This document shows, piece by piece, positions 1-12,582 of a stretch of 60,120 bases of DNA. Every line of letters starts with the position of its first letter. Position 1 is the first letter of the stretch. This DNA comes from Pseudomonadota bacterium (GTDB taxonomy: Bacteria; Pseudomonadota; Alphaproteobacteria; Rhizobiales; Aestuariivirgaceae): positions 1-60,120 of the forward strand of contig CAUJIO010000037.1 in NCBI GenBank assembly GCA_963205315.1, given 5' to 3'. The translations under genes and the position numbers were made by a program. The notes below the pieces were generated by a model. The model was given only the letters and a program-made list of their open reading frames with translations. It made no database searches and was not told the origin of the DNA.

Positions 1-1275
1 GACCGAGGCGGTCGCGGATCTTGCCATAGGCAAGCCGGATGCCAACACCGAGTTTGTGAAACTGGTGGAAGCTGATCGGCGTGATGCCCGTGACCGGCAT
101 CGGAAGATCTTCGATGCGCGCGCCGGCAATGCGATCGGCCAGCACGCCACCCATGGCAGTGGCCATGGCGATGCCGCGGCCATTGTAGCCTAAGCAGATG
201 TGAACGTTCTCAGCAGGTTCATGCATGTGGATGTGATGGTCGGTGGTGATCGCCACCTGGCCATTCCAGACATGGGTGAAGGCAACGTCCGCCAGCTGCG
301 GCCACAGGCGCCGGGTGTAGTCCATGAGCCCTTGCGCCTCATCGAAGCGCGTCACGTCGCGCTGCAGGCTGCGGCCGCCCATCAACATGCGGTTCTGCGC
401 ATCGAGCCGGTAATAGACCGTGTTGTTGGCAACTTCGTAGAGCACGCTGCCCGATGGCATCACCGACTTGGCGAGATTGCCGCTCAGGGGCGCCGTCGCG
501 ACAATGGTCGTGTAGACCGGTACGACGCTCTGGCGCAGGCCAGACCAGAGATCATCCGTGTACGCATTGGTTGCCAGCACGAGACGGCCGGCGGTGACGC
601 TGCCCTTCGGAGTCTCGATGCGCCACTCAGTCCCCTTTTTCGTCAGGCGCAGGGCGGGCGAGCTTCCATGCACGCGCGCACCGGCCTTCTGCGCGGTCTC
701 CGCCAGTCCGCGCGCATAGCCGAGCGGATTGACCTTGCCTCCCTGCGGAAAGCGGATGCCGCCGAGATAGCGGCTGGTGCCGGTGGCCGCAGCCAGCGCA
801 TCGGGCTCAATCCATGTGGCGGGCGAGCCCGTGCGCTGCAATTGTGCGAAGGTGCTGCGTGTGGCGGCAAGTTTCTTCGCATTGAATGCAACGCGTAGCG
901 TTCCCGTCTGTGCCGCTTCGCAATCGATGCCAAGCGACTTCACCAGTGCGAAGACCTTGTCCGGCGCGGCGCCGGAGAATTGCAGCATGCGGGTTCCAAG
1001 CTCGGTGCCGAATTGGGCGATCACCTGATCGGGATCGGGGTAGTTGCCGGGATTGACCTGACCGCCATTGCGGCCCGATGCACCCCAGCCCGGCTCATGC
1101 GCTTCCAACACCACTGCATCGATGCCGCGCCGGGCCAGATGCAGGGCCGTGGACAGGCCGGTATAGCCGCCGCCGACGATGACCACGGAAGAACGAATAT
1201 CGCCCTCCAGCGGCGGCACCGGCGCCAGCGGCCGCGCGGTTTCCGCATAGATGCTCTTTGGCAGCGACGGCTGCA

Positions 1276-1276
<1 letters not shown>
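1..1276 (-). CDS. FAD-dependent amine/D-amino-acid oxidase family protein (partial, C-terminus outside window)
   Basis: The reading frame starts at ATG 1276, sharing one base with the gyrB stop (TGATG), and runs off the left edge, leaving about 425 codons without a stop. Residues 31-45 hold the dinucleotide fold VVIVGGGYTGLSTA, and GWGASGRNGGQV follows near residue 65, a pattern typical of DAO-family flavoenzymes such as gamma-glutamylputrescine oxidase and glycine/sarcosine oxidases. Near the edge, CLGYNGRGIAMA is the usual C-terminal FAD-contacting motif. Such enzymes oxidise an amine or amino acid to the imine with peroxide release. The substrate cannot be assigned. The family call is firm. 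Confidence 0.88.
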
Positions 1277-4871
<3,595 letters not shown>

Positions 4872-4881
4872 AAATCGAGGC

Positions 4882-5994
4882 TTACACCCGCATCGGCATC
4901 AGCACATAGAGGGCCTGGGCATCACCGGGATCGCGGACAATGGTGGGCGAACCCGCATCGGCCAGCTGCAACAGCATGGCATCGGATTTCATCTGGCCCG
5001 CCACATCCATCAGGTAGCGCGAGTTGAAGCCGATATCGATGGGATCGGACTCATAGGAACAGGCGAGCTCTTCCTCGGCTGAACCGGAATCCGGATTGTT
5101 GACGGTCAGCGTCACCTTGCCTGAGCTGATCTGCAGCTTCACGGCGCGGCCCTTTTCCATCGAGATGGTCGAGACGCGGTCGACGGCCGAGGCGAAGCTT
5201 CGCGTGTCGATTTCCAGCATCTTGTCGTTGTTGCGCGGAATGACACGCTCATAGTCCGGGAATGTCCCGTCGATCAGTTTGGAGGTGAGCACCAGATCGC
5301 CGGCGGCAAAGCGGATCTTCGAAGCCGAGAGAGAGACCTCGACATTGCCGTCCACCGATTCGAACAGCTTCACCACTTCGAGCACGGTTTTCCTCGGCAC
5401 GATGACGCCGGGCATGCCCTTGGCGCCCTCGGGCCTCGCGATCTGCGCTTGCGCCAGGCGGTGACCGTCGGTGGCGACGGCGCGCAACATGCCGGCGGCG
5501 GCAACTTCATGGAAGTAGATGCCGTTGAGGTAATAGCGGGTTTCCTCGGTCGAGATGGCAAAGCGGGTCTTCTCGATCAGGGCCTTCAGATCGGCGGCGG
5601 CCACCTCGAAGCGGTTGGGGAAGTCGCCCGCCGCCAGATCGGGAAAGTCCTCGTGCGGCAACGCCTGCAGCGCAAAGCGCGACTTGCCGGCGAAGATCGC
5701 CACGCGCTGGCCGTCACCCGCCTGATCGAGTTCAAGCTGCGCGCCATCGGGAAGCTTGCGCACGATGTCGTAGAGCATGTGGGCCGGAACGGTGGAAGCG
5801 CCGCTTTGGCCCACTTCGGCCGCCACGCTCTCGACGATCTCGATGTCGAGATCGGTCGCCGTCAACTTCAATTGTCCATCGCCCGCAAGCAACAGCACGT
5901 TGGACAGGATGGGGATGGTGTTCCGCCGCTCCACGACGCTCTGCACATGGGTCAGCGCTTTCAGGAAGGCTGACCTTTCGATCGTCACACGCAT
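4882..5994 (-). CDS. dnaN: DNA polymerase III beta subunit (sliding clamp)
   Basis: Ring-forming processivity clamp of the replicative polymerase. The 370-residue product begins MRVTIERSAFLKAL, contains the typical RRNTIPILSNVLL segment, and ends YVLMPMRV, the conserved beta-clamp tail. Its size fits three clamp folds of about 120 residues. It is the first gene of dnaN-recF-gyrB. In many bacteria dnaA lies directly upstream, but here a divergent three-gene cassette intervenes and dnaA starts more than 5 kb away. The 256-base upstream region holds weak DnaA-box-like sequences. Confidence 0.97.
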   Translation of the reverse strand: MRVTIERSAFLKALTHVQSVVERRNTIPILSNVLLLAGDGQLKLTATDLDIEIVESVAAEVGQSGASTVPAHMLYDIVRKLPDGAQLELDQAGDGQRVAIFAGKSRFALQALPHEDFPDLAAGDFPNRFEVAAADLKALIEKTRFAISTEETRYYLNGIYFHEVAAAGMLRAVATDGHRLAQAQIARPEGAKGMPGVIVPRKTVLEVVKLFESVDGNVEVSLSASKIRFAAGDLVLTSKLIDGTFPDYERVIPRNNDKMLEIDTRSFASAVDRVSTISMEKGRAVKLQISSGKVTLTVNNPDSGSAEEELACSYESDPIDIGFNSRYLMDVAGQMKSDAMLLQLADAGSPTIVRDPGDAQALYVLMPMRV

Positions 5995-6250
5995 AACCGG
6001 AACACCCCTTGTCTTTCACTCCCGGCATCCCCGCCGGGCCGCAGACATTGGCGCGGAAAGCGGCCTGTTTCAAGGCCCTGTTGATAACATCCTCCGATCA
6101 CGGCGCATCACCCGCGCCTCGCGGTGGATCAAGGCGTCTCACGGTCACGTGTGGACTGAAACCAGCGCCATGCCCCGGCCCGTTGCTCGGAAAGCTGCCC
6201 AAGTCGCGGGCGGTGAAACCCAACGACGCAACCTCACAGGGGACTTCAAC
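5995..6250. promoter_or_regulatory. Divergent dnaN / DUF4331 intergenic region with DnaA-box-like sequences
   Basis: This 256-base region must carry the promoters for dnaN (minus) and the DUF4331 cassette (plus). It contains TGTTGATAA at 6079-6087, one mismatch from the DnaA box TGTGGATAA. Weaker relatives in the same orientation are GGTGGATCA at 6123-6131 and TGTGGACTG at 6150-6158. A small stem-loop (GGCCT/AGGCC) lies at 6062-6077. A shine-dalgarno AGGGGA at about 6239-6244 serves the plus gene. No clear -35/-10 pair was identified. Confidence 0.4.
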
Positions 6251-7618
6251 ATGCTCAAATCGCACACTGCCCGGCTAGCACTTGCCGCTGTGCTCGGCTG
6301 GCAGCTCCCGGCCTCCATTGCGGCTCATGCCTCAAGCCACATGGATGCACCGCTGATCTCGCTCGACGATGCCGCCAACACCACCGACGTCTATGCTTTC
6401 AAGAGCAAGAGCGGCGGCATCGAGTATCTGACGACGGCACTCGCCGTCTACCCGTTCGAGGAACCGGGCATCGGTCCGAACATCTACGGCTTCGATCCGA
6501 AGGTCGACTACGAGATCCATGTGGCGCTGGGCAACCGCGTGAACACCGGCAGGCCCGACATCACCTACCGTTTCGAATTCAAGACCACTTACGCCAACAA
6601 GAACACCATCCTGCAGAGCTATCTCGGCACGCTGGAGCCTGCAAAGCCATTTCCCGCCAACCAGAACCGGCGCCAGGCCTACAAGGTGATCAAGATCGAT
6701 CATCGCAACGGCGATACCGAGACGGTGCTGGGCGAGGATATTCCCGTTCCGCCCAACAACCAGGGCCGGCTCACACCCGACTACAACAAAGGCAACGGTG
6801 ATGGACTGGCGCGGGGCGGAGCGACGTCCGTGTCCGGACTCGATGCTTACACAAAGAATGCCATCGCCTCGCTGAAGCGTGACTACCGGGCGTTTGCCGG
6901 CCAGCGCGACGATGGTTTCTATGGTGACATCCAGTCGATCTTCGATCTCGACTTTTCCTTCGACAAGCCGGCGCCCTTTGACAGCCAGGGCGGCTACAAT
7001 GTCCACACCATCGTCCTCAACATTCCGTTGAGCGAACTCAATGGCGCCGACATCGCGGGAGTATATGCCACCACCTCGCGGCCCGAGGGCAACAAGATGG
7101 TGCAAGTCGGTCGCCAGGGAAATCCACTGTTTGTCGAAGCGCTCATCGCACTCAAGGACAAGGATGCGTATAACCAGAGCAAGCCCAGCGGTGACGCGGC
7201 AGCGTTCAACGGCTACGCGGCCAATCCGGAATTGTCGGCCGCACTCGGAGTTACACCGATCGCACCGGGATTGCTGGAATCGATCTTCACGCCCGATCTC
7301 ATCAAGGTCGATCTCACCACGCCGCCGGCGCGTCTCGCCGGTCAGGCGGGTTTCAATCGTCTCAGCGTGTTCGGCGGCGACGTGCTGGCCAGCACCAAAA
7401 CCGGCGGCAATGTCGCCGGCGGCTGGCCCAATGGCCGGCGCTTTGGTGACGATGTCATCGACATCGCCATCATCGCGTTGGGCGGCGCGGGAACCGGCCC
7501 TGACTTCTCAGGTGTCAATGTCGACAAGGTGACGGGCAACGACATCACCTACAATCAGGTGTTCCCCTATGCCGCAACGCCCTTGAACGGCCGCAGCCAC
7601 GGCCATCACGGCCAATAA
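6251..7618 (+). CDS. Secreted DUF4331 family protein
   Basis: ATG 6251 has AGGGGA about 8 bases upstream and opens a signal peptide (about residues 1-28, ending near AAHAS). The mature start SSHMDAPLISLDDAANTTD is the hallmark of DUF4331, a family of exported proteins of unknown biochemical function. The product is 455 residues and ends in a His-rich tail, HGHHGQ, which might bind metal. It is the first gene of a plus-strand cassette with a TPR protein and a HupE/UreJ membrane protein. The longer upstream frame overlaps dnaN and is not used. The family call is firm; function is unknown. Confidence 0.9.
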   Translation: MLKSHTARLALAAVLGWQLPASIAAHASSHMDAPLISLDDAANTTDVYAFKSKSGGIEYLTTALAVYPFEEPGIGPNIYGFDPKVDYEIHVALGNRVNTGRPDITYRFEFKTTYANKNTILQSYLGTLEPAKPFPANQNRRQAYKVIKIDHRNGDTETVLGEDIPVPPNNQGRLTPDYNKGNGDGLARGGATSVSGLDAYTKNAIASLKRDYRAFAGQRDDGFYGDIQSIFDLDFSFDKPAPFDSQGGYNVHTIVLNIPLSELNGADIAGVYATTSRPEGNKMVQVGRQGNPLFVEALIALKDKDAYNQSKPSGDAAAFNGYAANPELSAALGVTPIAPGLLESIFTPDLIKVDLTTPPARLAGQAGFNRLSVFGGDVLASTKTGGNVAGGWPNGRRFGDDVIDIAIIALGGAGTGPDFSGVNVDKVTGNDITYNQVFPYAATPLNGRSHGHHGQ

Positions 7619-7632
7619 GTCCATCAACGAAG

Positions 7633-7661
7633 CAGGTGGCCGTCCTCAAGGCTGCCACCTG
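7633..7661 (+). promoter_or_regulatory. Intercistronic stem-loop
   Basis: CAGGTGGC at 7633-7640 pairs with GCCACCTG at 7654-7661 around a 13-base loop, in the 66-base gap between the DUF4331 and TPR genes. No T-run follows, so it is not a classic terminator. It could stabilise the upstream message or reduce downstream expression. Confidence 0.45.
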
Positions 7662-7684
7662 GCACGCTGTTCACGAGGGATATC

Positions 7685-8854
7685 ATGCCGCGACAGTTCA
7701 CCTGGCTCTGTACGAGCGGGGCACTTACACTCCTGATTCACATCGCCGCCGCGCAGGCAGAAGCGACGCGACCAAATGACGATCAGCTCGTGCTCGGACA
7801 AGCACGACCAACTTCCACCCAGCAAAGCGGCGTTGCAAACCTCGCCGCGGATCGCGACAATCTCGAACTCGCCGTTGCCGTGGCGCGTGCCACCATCGAG
7901 CAAGGCCGCAAAGCTGCCGATCCCCGCTCCTATGGTGAAGCCGAGGCAGCCCTTGCGACCTGGTGGAACGCCAGCGATCCGCCGCAACAGGTGCGGATCT
8001 TGCGCGCCGTCATACGCCAGGCGAATCATGAGTTTTCCAGGGCGCGCGCCGATCTTGATGCTGTGCTTGCGGTTTCACCGCGCAATGCGCAGGCCTTGCT
8101 GTCACGCGCCTTCCTCAACCTGGTGACAGGCGATATTGCAGCGGCAAAGTCCGACTGCAACGTCTTGCCCTTTGGGGCGCGCGGTCTGATCCGCAACATC
8201 TGTTTGGCGCGCGCTGCCGCCCTGTCAGGCGATGGGCGCGCGGCGCAACTGCTACTACAACGGGCCTTGGCGGCAGACCGTCAATCCCCGCCGGCGCTGC
8301 GGAGCTTTGCTGCCGACGTGCTCGCCGATATCAGCGTGGGCCTTGGCCAGCGCAACGAAGCCGAACAACTCTATGCCGCGGCAGACCGGACACAGAGCGC
8401 CGATGTCGCAACGCTTGGTGCCTATGCCGATTTCCTGCTCGATATGGATCGCTCGGCGGAAGCTCTCCGCCTTCTCGATGGGCGCGGCGAGCAAGACGCA
8501 CTCCTGCTGCGCCGGGCAATTGCCGCCAAGCGGCTCGGCGATCCCCGGCTCGAAAGCTGGAGGGGCGTGCTGAATGAGCGCTTCGAGGCCGCGGCCAAGG
8601 CTGGCAATCGTGTTCACCTGCGTGAGGAAGCTATGCTTCGCCTCGACGTCGAAGGTGATACCGCCCTGGCCTTGAAACTGGCCGTCCAGAACTGGGCCCT
8701 GCAGAAAGAACCAGCCGATGCGCGCCTATTGCTGAGAGCTGCGCTCTCAGCGGGCGAGTCGGCCGCCGCACAGCCGGTTGCCGATTTCATCGCAGCAACT
8801 GGATTGAACGACGCGCGCGTAACGCCGCTCATCGCACGTCTGGAGCAGAAGTGA
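7685..8854 (+). CDS. Exported tetratricopeptide-repeat-like protein
   Basis: The 389-residue product starts at ATG 7685 behind a GAGGGA ribosome binding site and has a signal peptide (hydrophobic about residues 9-23, cleavage near AQAEA). The rest is Ala/Leu-rich helical repeat, for example ARADLDAVLAVSPRNAQALL and EALRLLDGRGEQDALLLRRA, consistent with degenerate TPRs. No catalytic motif is visible. It lies between the DUF4331 gene and the HupE/UreJ gene and overlaps the latter's start, so it probably acts with them as a periplasmic scaffold (inference). Confidence 0.78.
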   Translation: MPRQFTWLCTSGALTLLIHIAAAQAEATRPNDDQLVLGQARPTSTQQSGVANLAADRDNLELAVAVARATIEQGRKAADPRSYGEAEAALATWWNASDPPQQVRILRAVIRQANHEFSRARADLDAVLAVSPRNAQALLSRAFLNLVTGDIAAAKSDCNVLPFGARGLIRNICLARAAALSGDGRAAQLLLQRALAADRQSPPALRSFAADVLADISVGLGQRNEAEQLYAAADRTQSADVATLGAYADFLLDMDRSAEALRLLDGRGEQDALLLRRAIAAKRLGDPRLESWRGVLNERFEAAAKAGNRVHLREEAMLRLDVEGDTALALKLAVQNWALQKEPADARLLLRAALSAGESAAAQPVADFIAATGLNDARVTPLIARLEQK

Positions 8855-9975
8855 TGCGCCTGCTGGTCTATGTCATGGCCATCATCATTCTTGTTGTTCT
8901 GCAATTGTCCGCCAGACATGCGGACGCGCATTCACAGAGCTACGCATACCTGGACTTCGCGGAAGATGGTGTCACCGTCAGCGGGAGGTTCCAGGCTGCG
9001 TTGCGCGACCTTGACCGCCTTTATCATCTCGACAGCAACGGCAATGGCACCATCACCTGGGGCGAAGTGCGGCAGCGCGAGGCGCCACTCGCACAAGCGG
9101 CGCTTTCTACACTTTCTCTGAAGACGGGCTCGCATGCCTGCAATCTCTCGCCACAGCCCATACTGATCGACAGCCACGGCGGCGAGTCCTACCTCGTCAT
9201 GCCGTTCACGGCGGATTGCCCACCGGGGCCGGCGATGCGCCTCGACTATTCCTTTCTCGCAGGCATCGATGCGCAGCATCGCGGTCTCGTCACTGTAACG
9301 GGCACAAACGGCTCATCCCGCAACTTCGTCGTCGCGGCCGGTCAACGCGAGATCACGATCACTTCAAGCCAAAGCGGCATCTTCACGGAACTGGCGAGCT
9401 TCGTGGGTCACGGCTTCCATCACATCCTCATCGGATACGACCACATACTTTTCGTGCTCACCTTGTTGATCGGCACGGCCATGCAACAGCGCGGAGGGCC
9501 GCTACGGCAAACATTCCTGCAGACCGCCAAGGTCGTCACCGCCTTCACGCTCTCGCATTCGGTGACGCTTGGACTCGCGGCGCAGGGCGTTCTGATGATC
9601 CCGGTGGCGCTTGCCGAAAGCCTGATTGCCGCAACCATTGCCATCGCGGCCGTCAACAATATCTGGCCGCTGATCACCGCGAGGTTATGGCTGATGGCGC
9701 TGGGCTTCGGTCTCATTCATGGCGTGGGCTTCGCCAATGTCTTGCGCGGCCTGCAGTTGCCGCAGGACAATTTCCTGCTTTCGCTGCTGTCCTTCAACAT
9801 CGGCGTGGAGGCCGGGCAGCTGGCCGTGGTCGCCATTGCCCTGCCGGTCATCGCCATCGCCGCGCGCCAAAGCCTGGCGCGGCTTGCGATGCCGGCTGCC
9901 AACTGCGCCATCACGGCCCTCGCGCTGATGTGGCTCAGCGACAGAACTCTCGGTACGTCGCTGATGCCTTTTTAG
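8854..9975 (+). CDS. HupE/UreJ family membrane protein with N-terminal extracytoplasmic EF-hand segment
   Basis: The 373-residue product (ATG 8854, TGATG overlap; GTG 8851 is an alternative) has a signal or anchor helix (about 1-24) and an extracytoplasmic domain of about 170 residues. Six or more hydrophobic segments follow, with HGFHHILIGYDHILF, LIHGVGFANVL and SFNIGVEAGQL, the histidine and acidic motifs of the HupE/UreJ_2 group, whose characterised relatives move nickel or cobalt. Residues 60-71 read DSNGNGTITWGE, matching the 12-residue EF-hand calcium loop at every ligand position. It is the last gene of the cassette and ends 12 bases from the convergent dnaA. The substrate is unknown. 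Confidence 0.85.
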   Translation: MRLLVYVMAIIILVVLQLSARHADAHSQSYAYLDFAEDGVTVSGRFQAALRDLDRLYHLDSNGNGTITWGEVRQREAPLAQAALSTLSLKTGSHACNLSPQPILIDSHGGESYLVMPFTADCPPGPAMRLDYSFLAGIDAQHRGLVTVTGTNGSSRNFVVAAGQREITITSSQSGIFTELASFVGHGFHHILIGYDHILFVLTLLIGTAMQQRGGPLRQTFLQTAKVVTAFTLSHSVTLGLAAQGVLMIPVALAESLIAATIAIAAVNNIWPLITARLWLMALGFGLIHGVGFANVLRGLQLPQDNFLLSLLSFNIGVEAGQLAVVAIALPVIAIAARQSLARLAMPAANCAITALALMWLSDRTLGTSLMPF

Positions 9976-9987
9976 AGCGAGACCCGA

Positions 9988-11415
9988 TCAGCCCTGTTCG
10001 ACCAGACGCACCAGCAAGGCCACTTCGCGGGCGAGCTTGTCGTCGGTCTTGATCTGGTCCTCGATCTTGCGCACGGCGTGCAGCACCGTCGAGTGATCAC
10101 GTCCGCCGAAGCGGCGGCCAATCTCGGGCAGTGAGCGCGCTGTCATTTTCTTGGCGAGATACATGCCGATCTGCCGCGGCACGACGACGGACCTCGCGCG
10201 GCGTGGCGACAGCAGATCGGTGCGGCCAACATTGAAATGGCGGCCGATGATCTTGAGGATGTCGTCGATCTTGATGCGTGAGCCATCAGGGTTGGCCTGC
10301 ATGTCGCGCAGGACCAGCGACGCGAGATCCAGTGTCACCGCCGCCTGGTTGAATTGCTGATAGGCGGCGATGCGATTGAGAGCGCCTTCGAGTTCGCGGC
10401 CGGAGCCGGTCACGCGATTGGCAATGAATTCCAGGACGTCATCGGGGATCACCACCGACGGATCACGCTTCACCATCAGGCCATAGCGGCTCATCAGGAT
10501 GCGGCGGCGGGTTTCGAGATCCGGTGTTTCAATGTCAACGACAAGGCCGCCCATCAGCCGCGAGCGCATGCGCTGGTCAATGGCGTCGAGCTGTGCCGGC
10601 GGCACATCGGCGGCCACGATCACCTGACGGCGCTGATCGACCAGCGAGTTGAAGGCATGGCAGAATTCCTGCTGCATGGTCTTGCCCTGCAGGAACTGGA
10701 AGTCGTCGATCAGCAATACGTCGACGGCGGCGAACTGGTCCTTGAAGGAGATCGTGTCCTTCTGGCGCAGCGCCATGACGAAGTTGATCATGAAGCGCTC
10801 GGCGGTGAGGAACATCACCTTGCGGTCCGGACGGCGTTCGCGAATGCGATGCGCGACGGCGGAGAGCAGGTGCGTCTTGCCGAGACCTGCCCCGGCATGA
10901 ACGAAGAGCGGATTGAAGCTGATGGCCGCGCCCTGGGCCGCATCGGCAACGCGGCACATGGCGGCGTGGGCCAGTTGGTTCGAGGGGCCGACGATAAAGC
11001 TGTCGAAGTTCTGGCTGGGATCCAGCGAGGCCATGCGATCAGCGTTCATCGCCTGGGCGACGGCGGCAGATGGCGCCGCCACCGGCATGGGCGCCTGCTG
11101 AGGTGTGGCAACGCGGGTCTCATGAGCTTCGGGGGCAACGCGCGGGGCCGGCAAGCCGCGGGTGCGGACCCGCACCTGTACTGCGTCGAGCGCTCCGAGT
11201 TCGGCCTCGCCGATCTTCTGCAGCTTCGAGATATAGTGGGTTTCAATCCAGGACTTGAGGAAACGCGTCGGGACCGAGACCGTCAGGCGTTGCTCGCTCA
11301 GGTCCTCGATTTCCATGCGGGCAAACCAGGAGGAATAGAGATCCTCGCCGAGTTCGGCACGCAGCCTCTGGACCACGCGCTCCCACTTGGACTTCACGTC
11401 ATTCGAAATCGTCAT
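9988..11415 (-). CDS. dnaA: Chromosomal replication initiator protein DnaA
   Basis: Binds DnaA boxes and opens oriC. The 475-residue protein has the N-terminal DnaB-interaction domain (SSWFARMEIEDL near residue 30) and a Pro/Ala linker (about 90-125). The AAA+ core follows with FNPLFVHAGAGLGKTHLL (Walker A about 174-181) and LLIDDFQFLQGK (Walker B). The C-terminal DNA-binding domain carries FGGRDHSTVLHAVRKIE. rpsT lies upstream on the same strand, a common alphaproteobacterial arrangement. A divergent cassette, not dnaN, lies downstream. Confidence 0.97.
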   Translation of the reverse strand: MTISNDVKSKWERVVQRLRAELGEDLYSSWFARMEIEDLSEQRLTVSVPTRFLKSWIETHYISKLQKIGEAELGALDAVQVRVRTRGLPAPRVAPEAHETRVATPQQAPMPVAAPSAAVAQAMNADRMASLDPSQNFDSFIVGPSNQLAHAAMCRVADAAQGAAISFNPLFVHAGAGLGKTHLLSAVAHRIRERRPDRKVMFLTAERFMINFVMALRQKDTISFKDQFAAVDVLLIDDFQFLQGKTMQQEFCHAFNSLVDQRRQVIVAADVPPAQLDAIDQRMRSRLMGGLVVDIETPDLETRRRILMSRYGLMVKRDPSVVIPDDVLEFIANRVTGSGRELEGALNRIAAYQQFNQAAVTLDLASLVLRDMQANPDGSRIKIDDILKIIGRHFNVGRTDLLSPRRARSVVVPRQIGMYLAKKMTARSLPEIGRRFGGRDHSTVLHAVRKIEDQIKTDDKLAREVALLVRLVEQG

Positions 11416-12080
11416 CTGTTCACCGCATCCTGTCGAAGCGCCAGGCTCTGGCGCGTGTGTCTCCGCGGCGCGTCCATCATGATGGAGCGCCCCAACGTCC
11501 TGTCCTGGTGCGGGGTCTAAGCCGCTGCCGGGGTCCTGACGGATGCTGATGGTGTGGTTCTGCTCATCTTACGCCCCTGCCGCATTCTTCTGTTTTCGTT
11601 TTTGATGGTTCAAGGCATCTCTCCTTGCCGCATCGTTAGACACAATAGTTTCCCTGCTGGGCGGAGACGCCCAACGCCGTCAAATCTGTCTGGTTGACAG
11701 AACCCTGAGCTTAGCCCCACCCTCGGGTCCTGCAGTTCTGCCGTGGCGCCTGAGCATTTGCCCTGTCCACGAGCCAGAACTTACAAAAGCGGGTCGGGCG
11801 CAAGCAACCTGATTCACGAATCAATCCGTACACGGAATCGGCTTGACAGAGCGTCAGGCTGCGCGAGCTGCAAGAATTCTTCTTTAAAGGTTTGAGATTA
11901 TTCCGGTTTTGACTGGTATCGCGACCGGGCACCTCTGTTGCCCGGACACCGAGATTCGATTTCCGCCGGAGTTTTTCCTGGATGGTAAAAAACGCCAGAA
12001 CCACCCGGACTCGGAGGTCAATCCTCAATCATTTGAATCCAATGGTATTTTTCTGTGCGAGACAATCCGTCCCCGGACAA
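11416..12080. other. Long non-coding region between dnaA and rpsT
   Basis: About 700 bases hold no convincing gene; open frames on both strands have biased, low-complexity translations. The part at about 11865-12060 is more AT-rich than its surroundings and may carry the dnaA promoter. No consensus DnaA box (TTATCCACA) was found. The nearest are 7-of-9 matches: TTAGACACA at 11636-11644, and TGTGGATCG just outside the region, a little before the rpsT stop. It is a plausible dnaA leader, but not a convincing origin by eye. Confidence 0.5.
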
Positions 12081-12112
12081 ACAAAAAACGCCGGATGTTT
12101 CCATCCGGCGTT
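12081..12112 (-). terminator. Rho-independent terminator of rpsT
   Basis: AACGCCGGATG and its complement CATCCGGCGTT form a near-perfect stem with a 4-base loop (12087-12112). On the minus strand it is followed at once by a T-run (the A-rich 12081-12086). It lies about 30 bases past the rpsT stop and separates rpsT from dnaA transcription. Confidence 0.9.
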
Positions 12113-12143
12113 CTAACTTGTCGCAGCCTGTGGATCGTTCAGA

Positions 12144-12410
12144 TCAGGCCTGGATAGCCTTCACACGAGCGGCGAGGCGCGAAACCTTGCGCGAGGCGGT
12201 GTTCTTGTGCAGTACGCCCTTCTGGGCGCCACGCATCAGTTCAGGCTGGGCGGCCTTGAAAGCGGCTTCCGCGTCGGCCTTCTTGCCAGAGGCAATCGCC
12301 TCTTCCAGCTTGCGCACGAAGGTGCGGATGCGGCTGGTGCGGTTCTTGTTGATCTCGGTGCGGCGGGCGGAGACGCGGGTGGCCTTCTTCGCCGATTTCG
12401 TATTGGCCAT
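12144..12410 (-). CDS. rpsT: 30S ribosomal protein S20
   Basis: Small-subunit protein that binds 16S rRNA early in assembly. The 88-residue, Lys/Arg/Ala-rich product begins [17 protein letters not shown] and contains [17 protein letters not shown], both diagnostic of S20. It has its own strong promoter (12519-12547), a leader of roughly 100 bases and a clear terminator, so it is monocistronic. Confidence 0.97.
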   Translation of the reverse strand: MANTKSAKKATRVSARRTEINKNRTSRIRTFVRKLEEAIASGKKADAEAAFKAAQPELMRGAQKGVLHKNTASRKVSRLAARVKAIQA

Positions 12411-12518
12411 AGGGCTTTGGTCCTGCTTGACTGAAATTCGTTTGATAGGCGTTCAAAGACAAAAAACCGCATGCCAACCGGCAGACGGCCCGTCTTTCCG
12501 GCCCATCGGGATGGCGGG

Positions 12519-12547
12519 CTTATAGTGAGGACGGGCCGTTCCGTCAA
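12519..12547 (-). promoter_or_regulatory. Sigma-70-type promoter of rpsT
   Basis: On the minus strand TTGACG (12542-12547) is followed after exactly 17 bases by TATAAG (12519-12524), close to the housekeeping consensus. The predicted leader of about 100 bases contains a stem-loop (AGACG/CGTCT within 12478-12501) and then a run of six T (12461-12466), which could affect rpsT expression. Confidence 0.75.
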
Positions 12548-12582
12548 TTGCCTTGTGGAACGGCCTCAAAGATCGTCGTTTC

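Noticed and set aside
7660-7675. Sigma-54-like promoter TGGCAC...TTCA before the TPR gene
   Set aside because: The -12 element lacks the essential GC, and the -24 part is the arm of the intercistronic hairpin.
11416-12143. Replication origin in the dnaA-rpsT gap
   Set aside because: No consensus DnaA box and no box cluster; only scattered 7-of-9 matches, which are expected by chance.
11711-12157. Overlapping open frames on both strands in the dnaA-rpsT gap
   Set aside because: Translations lack any recognisable pattern and cover the rpsT terminator; no ribosome binding sites were seen.
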